From Caulobacter sp. UNC358MFTsu5.1 (GTDB taxonomy: Bacteria; Pseudomonadota; Alphaproteobacteria; Caulobacterales; Caulobacteraceae), in the NCBI RefSeq assembly GCF_000712075.1, contig NZ_JONW01000012.1, forward strand, positions 186,001 to 250,000: a DNA stretch of 64,000 bases, in the 5' to 3' direction. Shown here piece by piece: positions 24,304 to 32,263 of this stretch (its first letter is position 1; the number at the start of each line of letters is the position of its first letter). The notes under the pieces were generated by a model that was given only the letters and a program-made list of their open reading frames with translations, had not been told where the DNA came from and did not search any database. The position numbers and the translations under genes are program-made.

Positions 24304-25172
24304 ACCGCCGCGCCGCGCTCGTCCGCCTGACGGCCGGCGCGACCGGCCTCCTCCTCGCGTCGCCCCTGGCGTCGATTGCGCGCGCCGCCGCGCCCGGCCT
24401 GACCCTGTCGGGCCGCTTCGTGCAGGGCGGCGCGGTCGTGGGCCATACCGCGCCCCGCGCCACGGTGCTGCTGAACGGCGCGCCGGCCACCCAGGCCTCG
24501 GCCGACGGCTGGTTCGTGATCGGCTTCGACCGCGACGCCCCGCCCCCGGCCCTGATCACGGTCGAGACCCCGGACGGCTCGGCCAACCACCAGGCGACGA
24601 TCGCGCCGGGGACCTTCGACATCCAGCGCATCGACGGTCTGGCCCAGGACCAGGTCGCGCCCAGCGATCCGGCCCTGCTGGCCCGCATCGCCGCCGAGGG
24701 GCAGCGCAAGGCGGTCGGCTTCGCCAGCCGGATCGACGCCGACTATTTCCGCACCGGCTTCATCTGGCCGGTCCAGGCCACGCGGCGCTCGTCCAGCTTC
24801 GGCGGCCAGCGCATCCTGAACGGCGAGCCCAAGCGTCCGCACTACGGCGTCGACCTGGCCGCCCCGGTCGGAACGCCGGTCGTGGCCCCAGCCGCCGGGG
24901 TCGTCAGCTTCGCCGAGACGGGCCTGCACTTCGAGGGCGGGCTGATCCTGATCGACCACGGCCAGGGCCTGATCACCGCCTATCTGCACCTGTCGCGCAT
25001 CGACGTGGCCGCCGGCCAGGCCGTGGCCCAGGGCCAGCGGATCGGCGCCGTGGGCCAGGAGGGCCGCGCCACCGGCCCGCACCTCTGCTGGCGGATGAAA
25101 TGGCGCGACCAGAACCTGGACCCGTCCCTGCTGGTGGGCCTGATGGCTGGCAAGCCGCAACCACACGCTTAA
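24300..25172 (+). CDS. M23-family peptidoglycan endopeptidase, apparent CTG start
   Basis: The protein has about 290 aa. A twin-arginine-like N-terminus (NRRAALVRLTAGATGLLLAS, cleavage after SIARA) directs export. The C-terminal LytM domain has HYGVDLAAPVGTPVVAP (zinc His and Asp) and the second motif GPHLCWRM (HxH-type His), with LIDHGQGLITAYLHLSR between. It cleaves peptide cross-links in the periplasm. No ATG/GTG/TTG lies at the natural N-terminus. A CTG at 24300, six bases after AGGAGAG and overlapping the DUF2093 stop (CTGA), fits best; the GTG at 24183 would add 39 residues out of keeping with a signal peptide. Confidence 0.85.
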   Translation: MNRRAALVRLTAGATGLLLASPLASIARAAAPGLTLSGRFVQGGAVVGHTAPRATVLLNGAPATQASADGWFVIGFDRDAPPPALITVETPDGSANHQATIAPGTFDIQRIDGLAQDQVAPSDPALLARIAAEGQRKAVGFASRIDADYFRTGFIWPVQATRRSSSFGGQRILNGEPKRPHYGVDLAAPVGTPVVAPAAGVVSFAETGLHFEGGLILIDHGQGLITAYLHLSRIDVAAGQAVAQGQRIGAVGQEGRATGPHLCWRMKWRDQNLDPSLLVGLMAGKPQPHA

Positions 25173-25276
25173 CGAGACTTCCGATTGCAAAATTCGCCTG
25201 TCAGGGGATCGACAGGCCGTTAACTGTACAGTATCCCCCCGCCATCCCCTTTTTCCGCGATGGAGGCTTCACTCGC

Positions 25277-25780
25277 ATGTCGGCGACGCTTGAGCAGCTG
25301 CGCTTCCTGCTGGTGGACGACAACCATCACATGCGGACCATCGTCTCGACGATCCTCAAGGGCGTCGGCGTGCGGCACGTCTTCGAGGCCATGGACGGCG
25401 CCGAGGCCCTGCAGGTGGTCCGCGACCACCAGATCGACATCGCCATCGTCGACTTCCGCATGTCGCCCCTGGACGGCGTACAGTTCACCCAGCTGGTCCG
25501 CCAGTCGCCCGACAGCTCCGACCCGTTCCTGCCGATCATCATGCTGACCGGCTTCGCCGAGCGGCACCGCGTGTTCGAGGCCCGCGACGCCGGGGTGACC
25601 GAGATCGTCGTCAAGCCGGTCACGGCCCGCTCGCTGCTGGACCGCATCAACACGGTGATCTTCAAGCCCCGGCCGTTCATCCGCATCGAGGACTATTTCG
25701 GCCCCTGCCGCCGCCGCCGCGATGACCCCACCTATGACGGCCCGCGCCGCCGGGGCAACGAGCGGATGCTGGAGCTCTGA
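25277..25780 (+). CDS. Single-domain response regulator with basic tail
   Basis: The protein has 167 aa from ATG at 25277, behind GGAGG. The receiver domain spans about residues 7-130: acidic pair Asp14-Asp15, phosphoacceptor Asp59 (AIVDFRMSPLDG), Thr91 and Lys113 (VVKPV). A 35-residue Arg-rich tail (FGPCRRRRDDPTYDGPRRRG) follows, with no DNA-binding domain. It probably relays phosphate or binds a partner protein, as CheY-like proteins do. No kinase is adjacent. It is likely monocistronic, with a promoter in the 104 bp after the M23 gene. Confidence 0.9.
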   Translation: MSATLEQLRFLLVDDNHHMRTIVSTILKGVGVRHVFEAMDGAEALQVVRDHQIDIAIVDFRMSPLDGVQFTQLVRQSPDSSDPFLPIIMLTGFAERHRVFEARDAGVTEIVVKPVTARSLLDRINTVIFKPRPFIRIEDYFGPCRRRRDDPTYDGPRRRGNERMLEL

Positions 25781-25781
25781 T

Positions 25782-25823
25782 CCTCCCCCTTGGGGAGGTG
25801 TCGGCAAAGCCGACGGAGGGGGG
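25782..25823. repeat. Short palindromic repeat (CCTCCCC family)
   Basis: CCTCCCCCTTGGGGAGG is followed by GTCGGCAAAGCCGACGGAGG, the same two-hairpin design as the start of the element at 2065. It lies between the convergent response regulator and acyltransferase genes and could terminate both. Confidence 0.7.
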
Positions 25824-25824
25824 C

Positions 25825-26751
25825 TCAGTCGCCCCGCGCCGCCAGTTCGGCGTAGACCTCGTTCGGCCAGCGGCGGTGGACCCAGAACCATTCCTCGGGC
25901 CGTTCGCGGATGCGCTCTTCCATGAAGGCGTTGACCAGCCTGACCCCCGCCTCGATGTCGGCGGTGCGGTCGCCGGTGTTGGGCAGGTGGATCGGGTCGT
26001 GGACCACCGCCCGGAAGCGCGCGCCCTTGGTGCGCTGCACCGACATCGGCTGCAGCACCGTGCCGAAACGAAGCGCCAGGCGCGAAGGCCCGGGCGCGGT
26101 GCGCACCGGATGGCCGAAGAACAGGCCCTCGACCCCGGTGTTGAACTTCTGGTCGTTCATCAGCGCGACCGACTTGCCCTGCTTCATGCCCTCGAGCAGC
26201 TCGCGCGCGCCGTCGCCGCCCTTGGGCGCGAACAGCCGCACGCCGTAGCGGAAGCGGCTGGCCTTGATGCGTTCGTCGACATACGGATTGTTGGCGGCGC
26301 GATAGGTCATCTCGCAGACGACCCCGGAATCCACGATGGCCGCGGGCATCACCTCCCAGTTCGACAGGTGTCCCGAAACGAAGACGACCGGGACCTTCTC
26401 GGCGGCGATCTGGAACAGGCGTTCCTGGTTGACCACCTCGACCCGGCCCGTGGACGGGAGGATCTTGTCCATCAGCGGGAACTCGGCGAACGTCCGGCCT
26501 AGGCCGTCCCATTGCGCCTTGAGCATGGCCGCGCGCCAGGCGTCGTCCTTGTCGGGAAAGGCCAGCTTCAGATTGCGCGTCGCCACCTTGTGGGCGCCGC
26601 TCAAGGGCCCGACCGTCCGGCCCAGCCAGCCGCCGAACGCCGAAGCGGCGTCAACGCCGAGCAGGCGCACCAGGCCGATGAAGAGGTCGAAACCCAGCGC
26701 CTCAGCGCGCCACAGAATATCCTGGCCCAGCGGCCGACGCTTATCCGACAT
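25825..26751 (-). CDS. Lipid A biosynthesis (LpxL/HtrB-type) acyltransferase
   Basis: The protein has 308 aa. The catalytic HxxxxE/D motif appears as HLSNWE in VVFVSGHLSNWEVMPAAI, followed by the acceptor motifs MTYRAANNPYVDERI and ALMNDQKFNTGVEGLFFG, the usual LpxL/LpxM blocks. It transfers a secondary acyl chain from acyl-ACP to lipid A precursors at the inner membrane. N-terminal hydrophobic stretches (FDLFIGLVRLLGV) anchor it. Acyl-chain specificity cannot be read from sequence. Confidence 0.92.
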   Translation of the reverse strand: MSDKRRPLGQDILWRAEALGFDLFIGLVRLLGVDAASAFGGWLGRTVGPLSGAHKVATRNLKLAFPDKDDAWRAAMLKAQWDGLGRTFAEFPLMDKILPSTGRVEVVNQERLFQIAAEKVPVVFVSGHLSNWEVMPAAIVDSGVVCEMTYRAANNPYVDERIKASRFRYGVRLFAPKGGDGARELLEGMKQGKSVALMNDQKFNTGVEGLFFGHPVRTAPGPSRLALRFGTVLQPMSVQRTKGARFRAVVHDPIHLPNTGDRTADIEAGVRLVNAFMEERIRERPEEWFWVHRRWPNEVYAELAARGD

Positions 26752-26890
26752 GAACCCTTAGTAGCCTGCTTCGTGGACGAGTGGGACTCGCGGCGTGTGT
26801 CGGCGCGCGGGGTTCGCCCGGCACGCGACTTGCGGATGCCAACCCAGGCCGTTCCGTTCTGGGACGGAAACATGAAATCGGGGCGTCATC

Positions 26891-27274
26891 ATGGGCAACG
26901 ACATTGATGTTTATCTGGGCAAGCGATTGCGGCGTCGGCGCCGTCTGCTGGGCCTGACTCAACAACAGCTGGCCGGCACCGTCGGGGTGCGCTTCCAGCA
27001 GATCCAGAAGTACGAATGCGGCGCCAACCGCATCTCGGCCGCTCGCCTGTGGCAGCTGTCCGAGGCGCTGGAGGTTCCGGTCGGCTACTTCTACGACGGC
27101 CTGTCGGACCGTGCGATGAAGGAAACCGCCGCCGAGGCCGAAGGCGGCGAGATGTTCGCCCGCAAGGAGACGCTGGACCTGGTCCGCGCCTACTACCTGC
27201 TGGGCGAGCGTCCGCGTCGGCGCCTGCTGGACCTGGCCAAGTCGCTGAACGGCGGCGAGCCCATCGAAGCCTAG
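26891..27274 (+). CDS. XRE-family transcriptional regulator
   Basis: The protein has 127 aa. The helix-turn-helix spans residues 12-70 (LRRRRRLLGLTQQQLAGTVG ... RFQQIQKYECGANRISA), with a recognition helix near 35-46. The C-terminal half is helical (ETLDLVRAYYLLGERPRRRL) and probably dimerises. This type is common in Caulobacterales and often acts as a global or developmental regulator, but I cannot name an orthologue. It is monocistronic; the promoter must lie in the 139 bp shared with the divergent acyltransferase. Confidence 0.88.
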   Translation: MGNDIDVYLGKRLRRRRRLLGLTQQQLAGTVGVRFQQIQKYECGANRISAARLWQLSEALEVPVGYFYDGLSDRAMKETAAEAEGGEMFARKETLDLVRAYYLLGERPRRRLLDLAKSLNGGEPIEA

Positions 27275-27328
27275 GATCGAGATCGTGAACGGTGGCGTCG
27301 AGTCGAAGGGCGGGCTAAATCCCGCCCT

Positions 27329-28165
27329 ATGACCCTCGCCGCCGATCACCTCGCTCAACTCGACGCCTTCGTCGTCGACCTCAATCGCGCTTCGGCCGCG
27401 GCGATCCTGCCGCTGTTCCGGGCCGACCACGGGTTGGAGGACAAGGGCGCGGGCAAGAACCTGCCGCGCGACAGCCACGCCGCCTTCGACCCGGTGACCG
27501 AGGCCGACCGCGGCGCCGAGGCGGCGATCCGCAAGCTGATCGCCGAGCGCTATCCCGATCACGGCGTGATCGGCGAGGAATACGGCGAGGACCGCCCGGA
27601 CGCCGAGTTCGTCTGGGTGCTGGACCCGATCGACGGCACGCGCGCCTTCATCTCGGGCCTGCCGCTCTGGACCACCCTGATCGGCCTTCGCCATCAGGGC
27701 CGCTCCGTGCTGGGTTCGATCGGCCAGCCCTATACGGGCGAGATCTTCATCGGCTCGGCCGCCGGTTCGCGCCTGCTGTCGCGGGGCGGCGAGCGGGCGA
27801 TCCAGGTGCGCGAGTGCGCCGACCTGACCGACGCCGTCATCGCCACCACCGATCCCGAAGCCTGTTTCGACGGCGCCGAGCTGGGCGCCTGGCGGCAGGT
27901 GCGCGCCGCCGCCAAGCTGGCCCGCCTGGGCTGCGACGCCTACGCCTACGCCATGGTCGCCATGGGCAAGATGGACATGGTCATCGAGGCCGGCCTGAAA
28001 TCGTGGGACGTCGAGGCGGCCATTCCGCTGATCGAGGGCGCGGGCGGGGTCGTCACCAACTGGCGCGGCGAGCCCATCGGCCCCGACGGCGGCCAGATGG
28101 TGATCTCCGGCGACCGCCGCTGCCTGGACGAGGCCCTGGTCAGTCTGAGACGTTCGGCGAAATAA
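27329..28165 (+). CDS. hisN: Histidinol-phosphatase (HisN-type, IMP family)
   Basis: The protein has 278 aa. Inositol-monophosphatase-fold metal ligands are intact: Glu83 in GEEYGED, Asp99/Asp102 in VLDPIDGTRAF and Asp227 in SWDVEAA. The motif DPVTEADRGAE is also typical. The C-terminal MVISGDRRC and overall length fit the HisN histidinol-phosphatases of alphaproteobacteria and actinobacteria better than CysQ or SuhB. It would hydrolyse histidinol phosphate in histidine synthesis. Its 3' end overlaps the convergent hydrolase by 26 bp. Confidence 0.85.
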   Translation: MTLAADHLAQLDAFVVDLNRASAAAILPLFRADHGLEDKGAGKNLPRDSHAAFDPVTEADRGAEAAIRKLIAERYPDHGVIGEEYGEDRPDAEFVWVLDPIDGTRAFISGLPLWTTLIGLRHQGRSVLGSIGQPYTGEIFIGSAAGSRLLSRGGERAIQVRECADLTDAVIATTDPEACFDGAELGAWRQVRAAAKLARLGCDAYAYAMVAMGKMDMVIEAGLKSWDVEAAIPLIEGAGGVVTNWRGEPIGPDGGQMVISGDRRCLDEALVSLRRSAK

Positions 28166-29123
28166 GCGGCTCGCGCGGCGCGACCCGGTCGACGGTCTCG
28201 TCGAAGGCCCGCCAGAAGACCTCCCGGCGCGGATCGGTCTCGATCAGGATTTCGTGGAAGGCTCCCGGCACCTCCACATAGCGCCCGTTCGGAAGACGGG
28301 CGGCGATCCGTTGCTCGTCGACATTGAGCACGCGGTTGTCCAGTTCGGCGCCGACGATCGTCACGGGGATCGTGACGGTCTCCACCCTTCCCGCCCCCCG
28401 CAGCCAGGCGCAGGCCGAGATGGCGAAGTCCGCCCAGCCCCAGGTCATGCCGCCCAGGGCGATGCGTGGATCGGCGCGCAGCTGGGCCACGTAACGGTCG
28501 TACCGCGCCTCGTCGTGGGTCAGGGCGTCGCCGACGAAGGTCTGGGCCAGCGGATCGTAGCGCCCGCCCTGCACATAGGCGCCGGACAGGCCGACGCGCG
28601 ACAGGGTCCAGGACAGGGGCGCGGCCACCCAAGGCGGCACGCCGGCCGTGTTCAGCCCCAGCATCGGCGCGGACAGGACCGCTGCCGAGAAACGCGTCTC
28701 GCCGTGGGCCAGGTCCAGCATGGCCAGGCAGCCGCCCATCGAATGGGCCAGAGCGATCCAGGGCTTGGGCAGTCGCGCCTCGAAGACGTCGAGCAGGGCC
28801 GTGTGGTCGGCGAGGAAGGTCTTGAAGCCCCGGGCGTGGCCCTTCAGGCGGTCGGGCAAGCCCCGGGCCGAAAGCCCCTGGCCGCGCCAGTCATGGACCA
28901 GCACCACGAAGCCGCGCGCCAGCAGGTCCTCGACGACCTCGAAATACTTCTCGATCGGCTCGCTGCGGCCCGGGCTGAGCACCACCGATCCCCGGGGATG
29001 ACCCTCGGGCTGAAACAAGGCGGCGCGGAGGGTCGCCCCGTCCGCGCCGCTGAACCACTCTGCCTTTCCATGATCGGGGACCGGCGCCTCGGGAATCGAG
29101 ACCAGCGACGCGGCGTCCCCCAT
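28140..29123 (-). CDS. Alpha/beta hydrolase, lysophospholipase-like
   Basis: The protein has 327 aa, in the serine aminopeptidase/PldB-type hydrolase family. The nucleophile is Ser128 in ALAHSMGGCLAM; the oxyanion strand is VLSPGRSEPIEKY and the turn is VHDWRGQGLSARG. The Asp (GAELDNRVLN) and His (VPGAFHEIL) of the triad lie near the C-terminus. It is likely cytoplasmic, as no signal is seen, and would hydrolyse monoacyl lipids. The SCP2 gene lies upstream by 3 bp on the same strand, a possible lipid-handling pair. Confidence 0.88.
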   Translation of the reverse strand: MGDAASLVSIPEAPVPDHGKAEWFSGADGATLRAALFQPEGHPRGSVVLSPGRSEPIEKYFEVVEDLLARGFVVLVHDWRGQGLSARGLPDRLKGHARGFKTFLADHTALLDVFEARLPKPWIALAHSMGGCLAMLDLAHGETRFSAAVLSAPMLGLNTAGVPPWVAAPLSWTLSRVGLSGAYVQGGRYDPLAQTFVGDALTHDEARYDRYVAQLRADPRIALGGMTWGWADFAISACAWLRGAGRVETVTIPVTIVGAELDNRVLNVDEQRIAARLPNGRYVEVPGAFHEILIETDPRREVFWRAFDETVDRVAPREPLISPNVSD

Positions 29124-29126
29124 GGA

Positions 29127-29435
29127 TCAGCGCATCTTCGCGAAGAGAGCCGCCATCTTCGACTGCAGGGCCATGGCCGTGCCCATGTCCGACAGCTTCA
29201 GCTTGCCGGTCATGACCGCCATGGTCGGGTCCAGCGAGCCGGCGCCGATGGCCAGCAGGTCGTCCATCGACAGGGTCATGGTCAGGTCGGCGGGCTTGTC
29301 TTCGTTGGTCACCGAACCGCCATCGATGTGGATGACGCCGGCGTCCTTCAGGTCGAACTTCAGGCTCTTGCCCAGGCCGCTGTCGTCGCCGACGGCGCCT
29401 TTGATACGATCGGTGATTTCCTGCAACGTAGCCAT
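29127..29435 (-). CDS. SCP2 sterol-binding domain protein
   Basis: The protein has 102 aa, a single SCP2 domain: SLKFDLKDAGVIHIDGGSVT, then ADLTMTLSMDDLLAIGAG and AVMTGKLKLSDMGTAMAL are family blocks. It binds lipids in a hydrophobic tunnel and is presumably a cytoplasmic lipid carrier. It lies three bases upstream of the lysophospholipase-like gene, so it is one operon. Confidence 0.92.
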   Translation of the reverse strand: MATLQEITDRIKGAVGDDSGLGKSLKFDLKDAGVIHIDGGSVTNEDKPADLTMTLSMDDLLAIGAGSLDPTMAVMTGKLKLSDMGTAMALQSKMAALFAKMR

Positions 29436-29525
29436 GTGCGCGTCTCCCTCTGTGGCGCGTGGATTCTGGGCGGCACACTGGCCGCTGGATCGCGGCGAGT
29501 AAACACTGTTCAGACGCGCGGCCGG

Positions 29526-30200
29526 CTATTTCTTTGTGACAAAATAGTCCACCGCCGCCGGGGTTTTGGCCAAACGGACGCGGGACGCGCCCTTGAACTG
29601 GTCGGGCTGGAAAACGACGCCGCCCGCGCCGGCGGGCAACGGCTTGGAGCTTCCGTTGGGGAAGATCGCCACCCCGGAATCGACCGCCTTGAACGTCAGC
29701 CCGTCCATCTGCGGGGCCATCAGGGCCATGGGGCCGGCGGCCTTGCGGATGGTCCTGTTGGACTCCTCAACCGTGGCGACCAGCTCCCGCGCGTCGTATT
29801 CGGCGGCCGGCTTCAGCACCGGGTCGAGCAGCATGCTGGAGCCCAGCTTGGTGTCGGCCGGCACATCGAAGCCGACCTGGGCCTTGGCCTGCAGTTGGGC
29901 CAGGGTGGGCGTGCGCTCGAAGCGCCCTTCCCCGTCGATCGGCAGCGGAGTGCGCGCGCCGTTGGATTCGATCAGGGTCGCCTTGACGCCGTTCGCCCGC
30001 TTGCCGTCGCGCAGCAGGGCGTAGGACACCCTGATCCTGGACCGCTCGGCGGCCGGCACCTTCAGGAAGGCCTCCAGGAACGAGAAGACCTTGCCGGCGG
30101 GCGCGACCTTGCCCGCTTGGGCCGACGCCGCGGACGGGATCGCGGCCGCCAGGGCCAGGAAGACGAGAACCGAGGCGACGGCGCGCTTGCTCAGGCTCAT
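29526..30200 (-). CDS. Exported protein of unknown function
   Basis: The protein has 224 aa with a clear signal peptide (AVASVLVFLALAAAIPSAASA). The mature part is mixed: helical VFSFLEAFLKVPAAERSRI, then strands with VSYALLRDGKRANGVKATL and a C-terminal SGVAIFPNGSSKPL. No cysteines or catalytic motif are seen. Its ATG overlaps the stop of the methyltransferase-like gene upstream (ATGA), so it is co-translated with it and probably works in the same periplasmic process. I do not recognise the family. Confidence 0.75.
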   Translation of the reverse strand: MSLSKRAVASVLVFLALAAAIPSAASAQAGKVAPAGKVFSFLEAFLKVPAAERSRIRVSYALLRDGKRANGVKATLIESNGARTPLPIDGEGRFERTPTLAQLQAKAQVGFDVPADTKLGSSMLLDPVLKPAAEYDARELVATVEESNRTIRKAAGPMALMAPQMDGLTFKAVDSGVAIFPNGSSKPLPAGAGGVVFQPDQFKGASRVRLAKTPAAVDYFVTKK

Positions 30201-31102
30201 TTGGGCTTCACGAACTTGAGGGTCATGCGGTCGCTCTCGCCGATGGCGTCGTACTTGGCGTGGTCGAAACCGGGCTCGGCCGGCTCGCCGCGCGGCGCCG
30301 ACAGCCGGGTCGGCGGCAGGGTCCAGACGCCGAACGGATGGTCCTTGGTGTCCTTGGGATTGGCGTTGATCTCGCTTTCGCCCGCCAGGACGAAGCCGGC
30401 CTCCTTGGCCATCTCGATCACATAGGCCTGCTGCACGTAGCCGTCGGCGGCCAGCACGTCCTGCACCCGCCCTGGTTCGCCGCGATGCTCCTCGATCCCC
30501 AGCACGCCGCCGGGCTTCAAGGCGGTCAGGGCCTCGCGGAACGCCTTCTCGGCCAAGCCCGCGGCCATCCAGTTGTGCAGGTTGCGCAGGAACAGCACCA
30601 GGTCGGCCGAGCCGGCCGGCGCGACGGGACCGCTGGTCGGCCCGAACGCCGTGATCGTCACGTCGCCATAGACCTTCTTCTTGTCTGCCAGCTTGCGCTG
30701 ATAGGCCTCGACCGCCGCCTTGGCGGCGGGGTCGTCCGGCAGGTCGGTCTGCAGCGAGGCGGCGTAGAGCTTGCCGCCGGTCGCGGCCAGATAGGGCGCC
30801 AGGATGTCGGTGTACCAGCCCGTGCCCGGCCAGAACTCGACCACGGTCTGGCCCGGCTTGAGCCCCCAGAACTCCAGGCTCTCGACGGGATGACGCCAGG
30901 CGTCCCGGGCCTTGTCGGCGGGCGAGCGCCAGTCGCCCTGGGTCGCGTCCTTCAGGGTCATGACCCCGGTCTTGGCCGCCGGCTTGGCGTCCTCGGGCTT
31001 GGCGGCCTTACGGCCGCATCCCGCCAGGCTCAGCGCCGCCGCGCCCGTCAGCAAGCCTCGTCGCGACCATCGAACTCTCGGACCCATGCCGCCACCCGCC
31101 AT
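30197..31102 (-). CDS. Exported Tat/lipoprotein methyltransferase-like protein A
   Basis: The protein has about 301 aa from ATG at 31102; the ATG at 31087 is an alternative. The N-terminus has a twin-arginine motif and lipobox together (SRRGLLTGAAALSLAGC). A class I methyltransferase-like core follows: VVEFWPGTGWYTDILAPYL at the motif I position, ADLVLFLRNLHNW, and LKPGGVLGIEEHRG. It ends in a conserved tail with NPKDTKDHPFGVWTLPPT and YDAIGESDRMTLKF. This corresponds to the 'predicted methyltransferase' group (COG4798-like). S-adenosylmethionine is not expected in the periplasm, so the activity is puzzling. It is a paralog of the gene at 31179-32021. Confidence 0.8.
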   Translation of the reverse strand: MAGGGMGPRVRWSRRGLLTGAAALSLAGCGRKAAKPEDAKPAAKTGVMTLKDATQGDWRSPADKARDAWRHPVESLEFWGLKPGQTVVEFWPGTGWYTDILAPYLAATGGKLYAASLQTDLPDDPAAKAAVEAYQRKLADKKKVYGDVTITAFGPTSGPVAPAGSADLVLFLRNLHNWMAAGLAEKAFREALTALKPGGVLGIEEHRGEPGRVQDVLAADGYVQQAYVIEMAKEAGFVLAGESEINANPKDTKDHPFGVWTLPPTRLSAPRGEPAEPGFDHAKYDAIGESDRMTLKFVKPK

Positions 31103-31178
31103 CACTTCACGCCCCCGATCATGCACCCGACCTTGGCGAAACGGCGCCCTGGCCGGTCAAAGTCCCGCTCGTCCGCCG

Positions 31179-32021
31179 TCAGCCCGGTTTGCGGAAGCGC
31201 AGCGTCATCCGGTCGCTTTCGCCGATGGCGTCGTACTTGGTCCGATCGAAGGCCGGATCGGCCGGCTGGCCGCTGGGCGCGGTCTGCCGGGTCGGCGGCA
31301 AGGTCCAGACCCCGAACGGGTGGTCCTTGGTGTCCTTGGGGTTGGCGTTGATCTCGGAGCTGGCGTCCAGCTTGAACCCGGCCTTCTCGGCCAGGGCCAC
31401 CACCGTGGCCGTCGCCAGGTAGCCGTCCGCGCCCTTGTCGCTCTCCGACTTGGGATCGGCGCGATGGTCCTCGATGGCCAGGATACCGCCCGGCTTCAGC
31501 ACCGCGAAGAAGTCGGCGAAGATCTTGTCGGCCACGCCGGGCTGGACCGTCCAGTTGTGGACGTTGCGCGCCGTCAGCACCAGGTCGGCCGAACCCGCCG
31601 CGCCCAGGGGGCCGGCCACCGGCCCGAAGTTCACGAACCGCACGGTCCCGTACTTGGCCGGATCCATGAAGCGCATCTCGAAGTTCGCCCTGCCCTTGCG
31701 GGCCCCGTCCGAGATCTTCGGATTGGCCAGGTCGGCGACGCCGGCGACGTACACGCCGCCGGTGGCCTTGGCGTAGGGCGCCAGGATCTCGGTCCAGTAG
31801 CCGCCGCCCGGCGAGACCTCGATCACCGTCTGCTTGGGCTTCAGCCCCCAGAAGGTCAGGCTGTCATAGGGATGGCGGGCGCCGTCGCGGGCCACGTTGG
31901 CCGGCGTACGGTCGGGCGAGGCGATGGCCGCCTGCAGCGCCGCGTCGGCGGCGAAGACCGGCGTGGCGGAGAGGCAAAGCGTCGCGGCGGCGAACAGGAG
32001 GAGATGGCGGCGGCAGGTCAT
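31179..32021 (-). CDS. Exported methyltransferase-like protein B
   Basis: The protein has 280 aa from ATG at 32021, with GGAGAG upstream. A Sec signal peptide (HLLLFAAATLCLSATPVFAA) is present. It is a close paralog of the neighbouring gene: FWGLKPKQTVIEVSPGGGYW at motif I, WTEILAPYAKATGG, ADLVLTARNVHNW, LKPGGILAIEDHRA and the same C-terminal NPKDTKDHPFGVWTLPPT. It lies 76 bp upstream of paralog A on the same strand, so probably one transcript of B-A-unknown exported protein. The motif I glycines are kept, but no acidic ribose-binding residue stands out. Confidence 0.82.
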   Translation of the reverse strand: MTCRRHLLLFAAATLCLSATPVFAADAALQAAIASPDRTPANVARDGARHPYDSLTFWGLKPKQTVIEVSPGGGYWTEILAPYAKATGGVYVAGVADLANPKISDGARKGRANFEMRFMDPAKYGTVRFVNFGPVAGPLGAAGSADLVLTARNVHNWTVQPGVADKIFADFFAVLKPGGILAIEDHRADPKSESDKGADGYLATATVVALAEKAGFKLDASSEINANPKDTKDHPFGVWTLPPTRQTAPSGQPADPAFDRTKYDAIGESDRMTLRFRKPG

Positions 32022-32120
32022 CGTCGGAGCTCTCCAAGGCGGGCCAAGGGGCCGGGGCGAGCCGACCTTAACGGTGAGCGAACGGCGATCAAGCGATTCA
32101 CCGTCAAGCTGCCCATTCAA

Positions 32121-32263
32121 CCCCTTGAAGTCGAAAAACGGCTCACCACCTTGGTTTCGAAGGCGCTGGGAACCCGGGCCTTCCAGATCGCCGGCGACGC
32201 CAATTCGGGTCGCCAAGGGTCTGAACCTATTGAACAACCTTGCTTTGAAAGAAGGATGTCATC
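32121..32263 (+). promoter_or_regulatory. Heat-shock promoter and ROSE-type RNA thermometer for hsp20
   Basis: CCCCTTGAA at 32121-32129 resembles the RpoH -35 element; initiation near 32155 would give a leader of about 105 nt. The last hairpin pairs CCTTGCT (32238-32244) with AGAAGG (32250-32255) across a TTGAA loop, leaving one bulged G opposite the Shine-Dalgarno. That is the ROSE signature (UYGCU against the ribosome site). Melting at high temperature would expose the site for translation of the Hsp20 at 32264. Confidence 0.72.
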
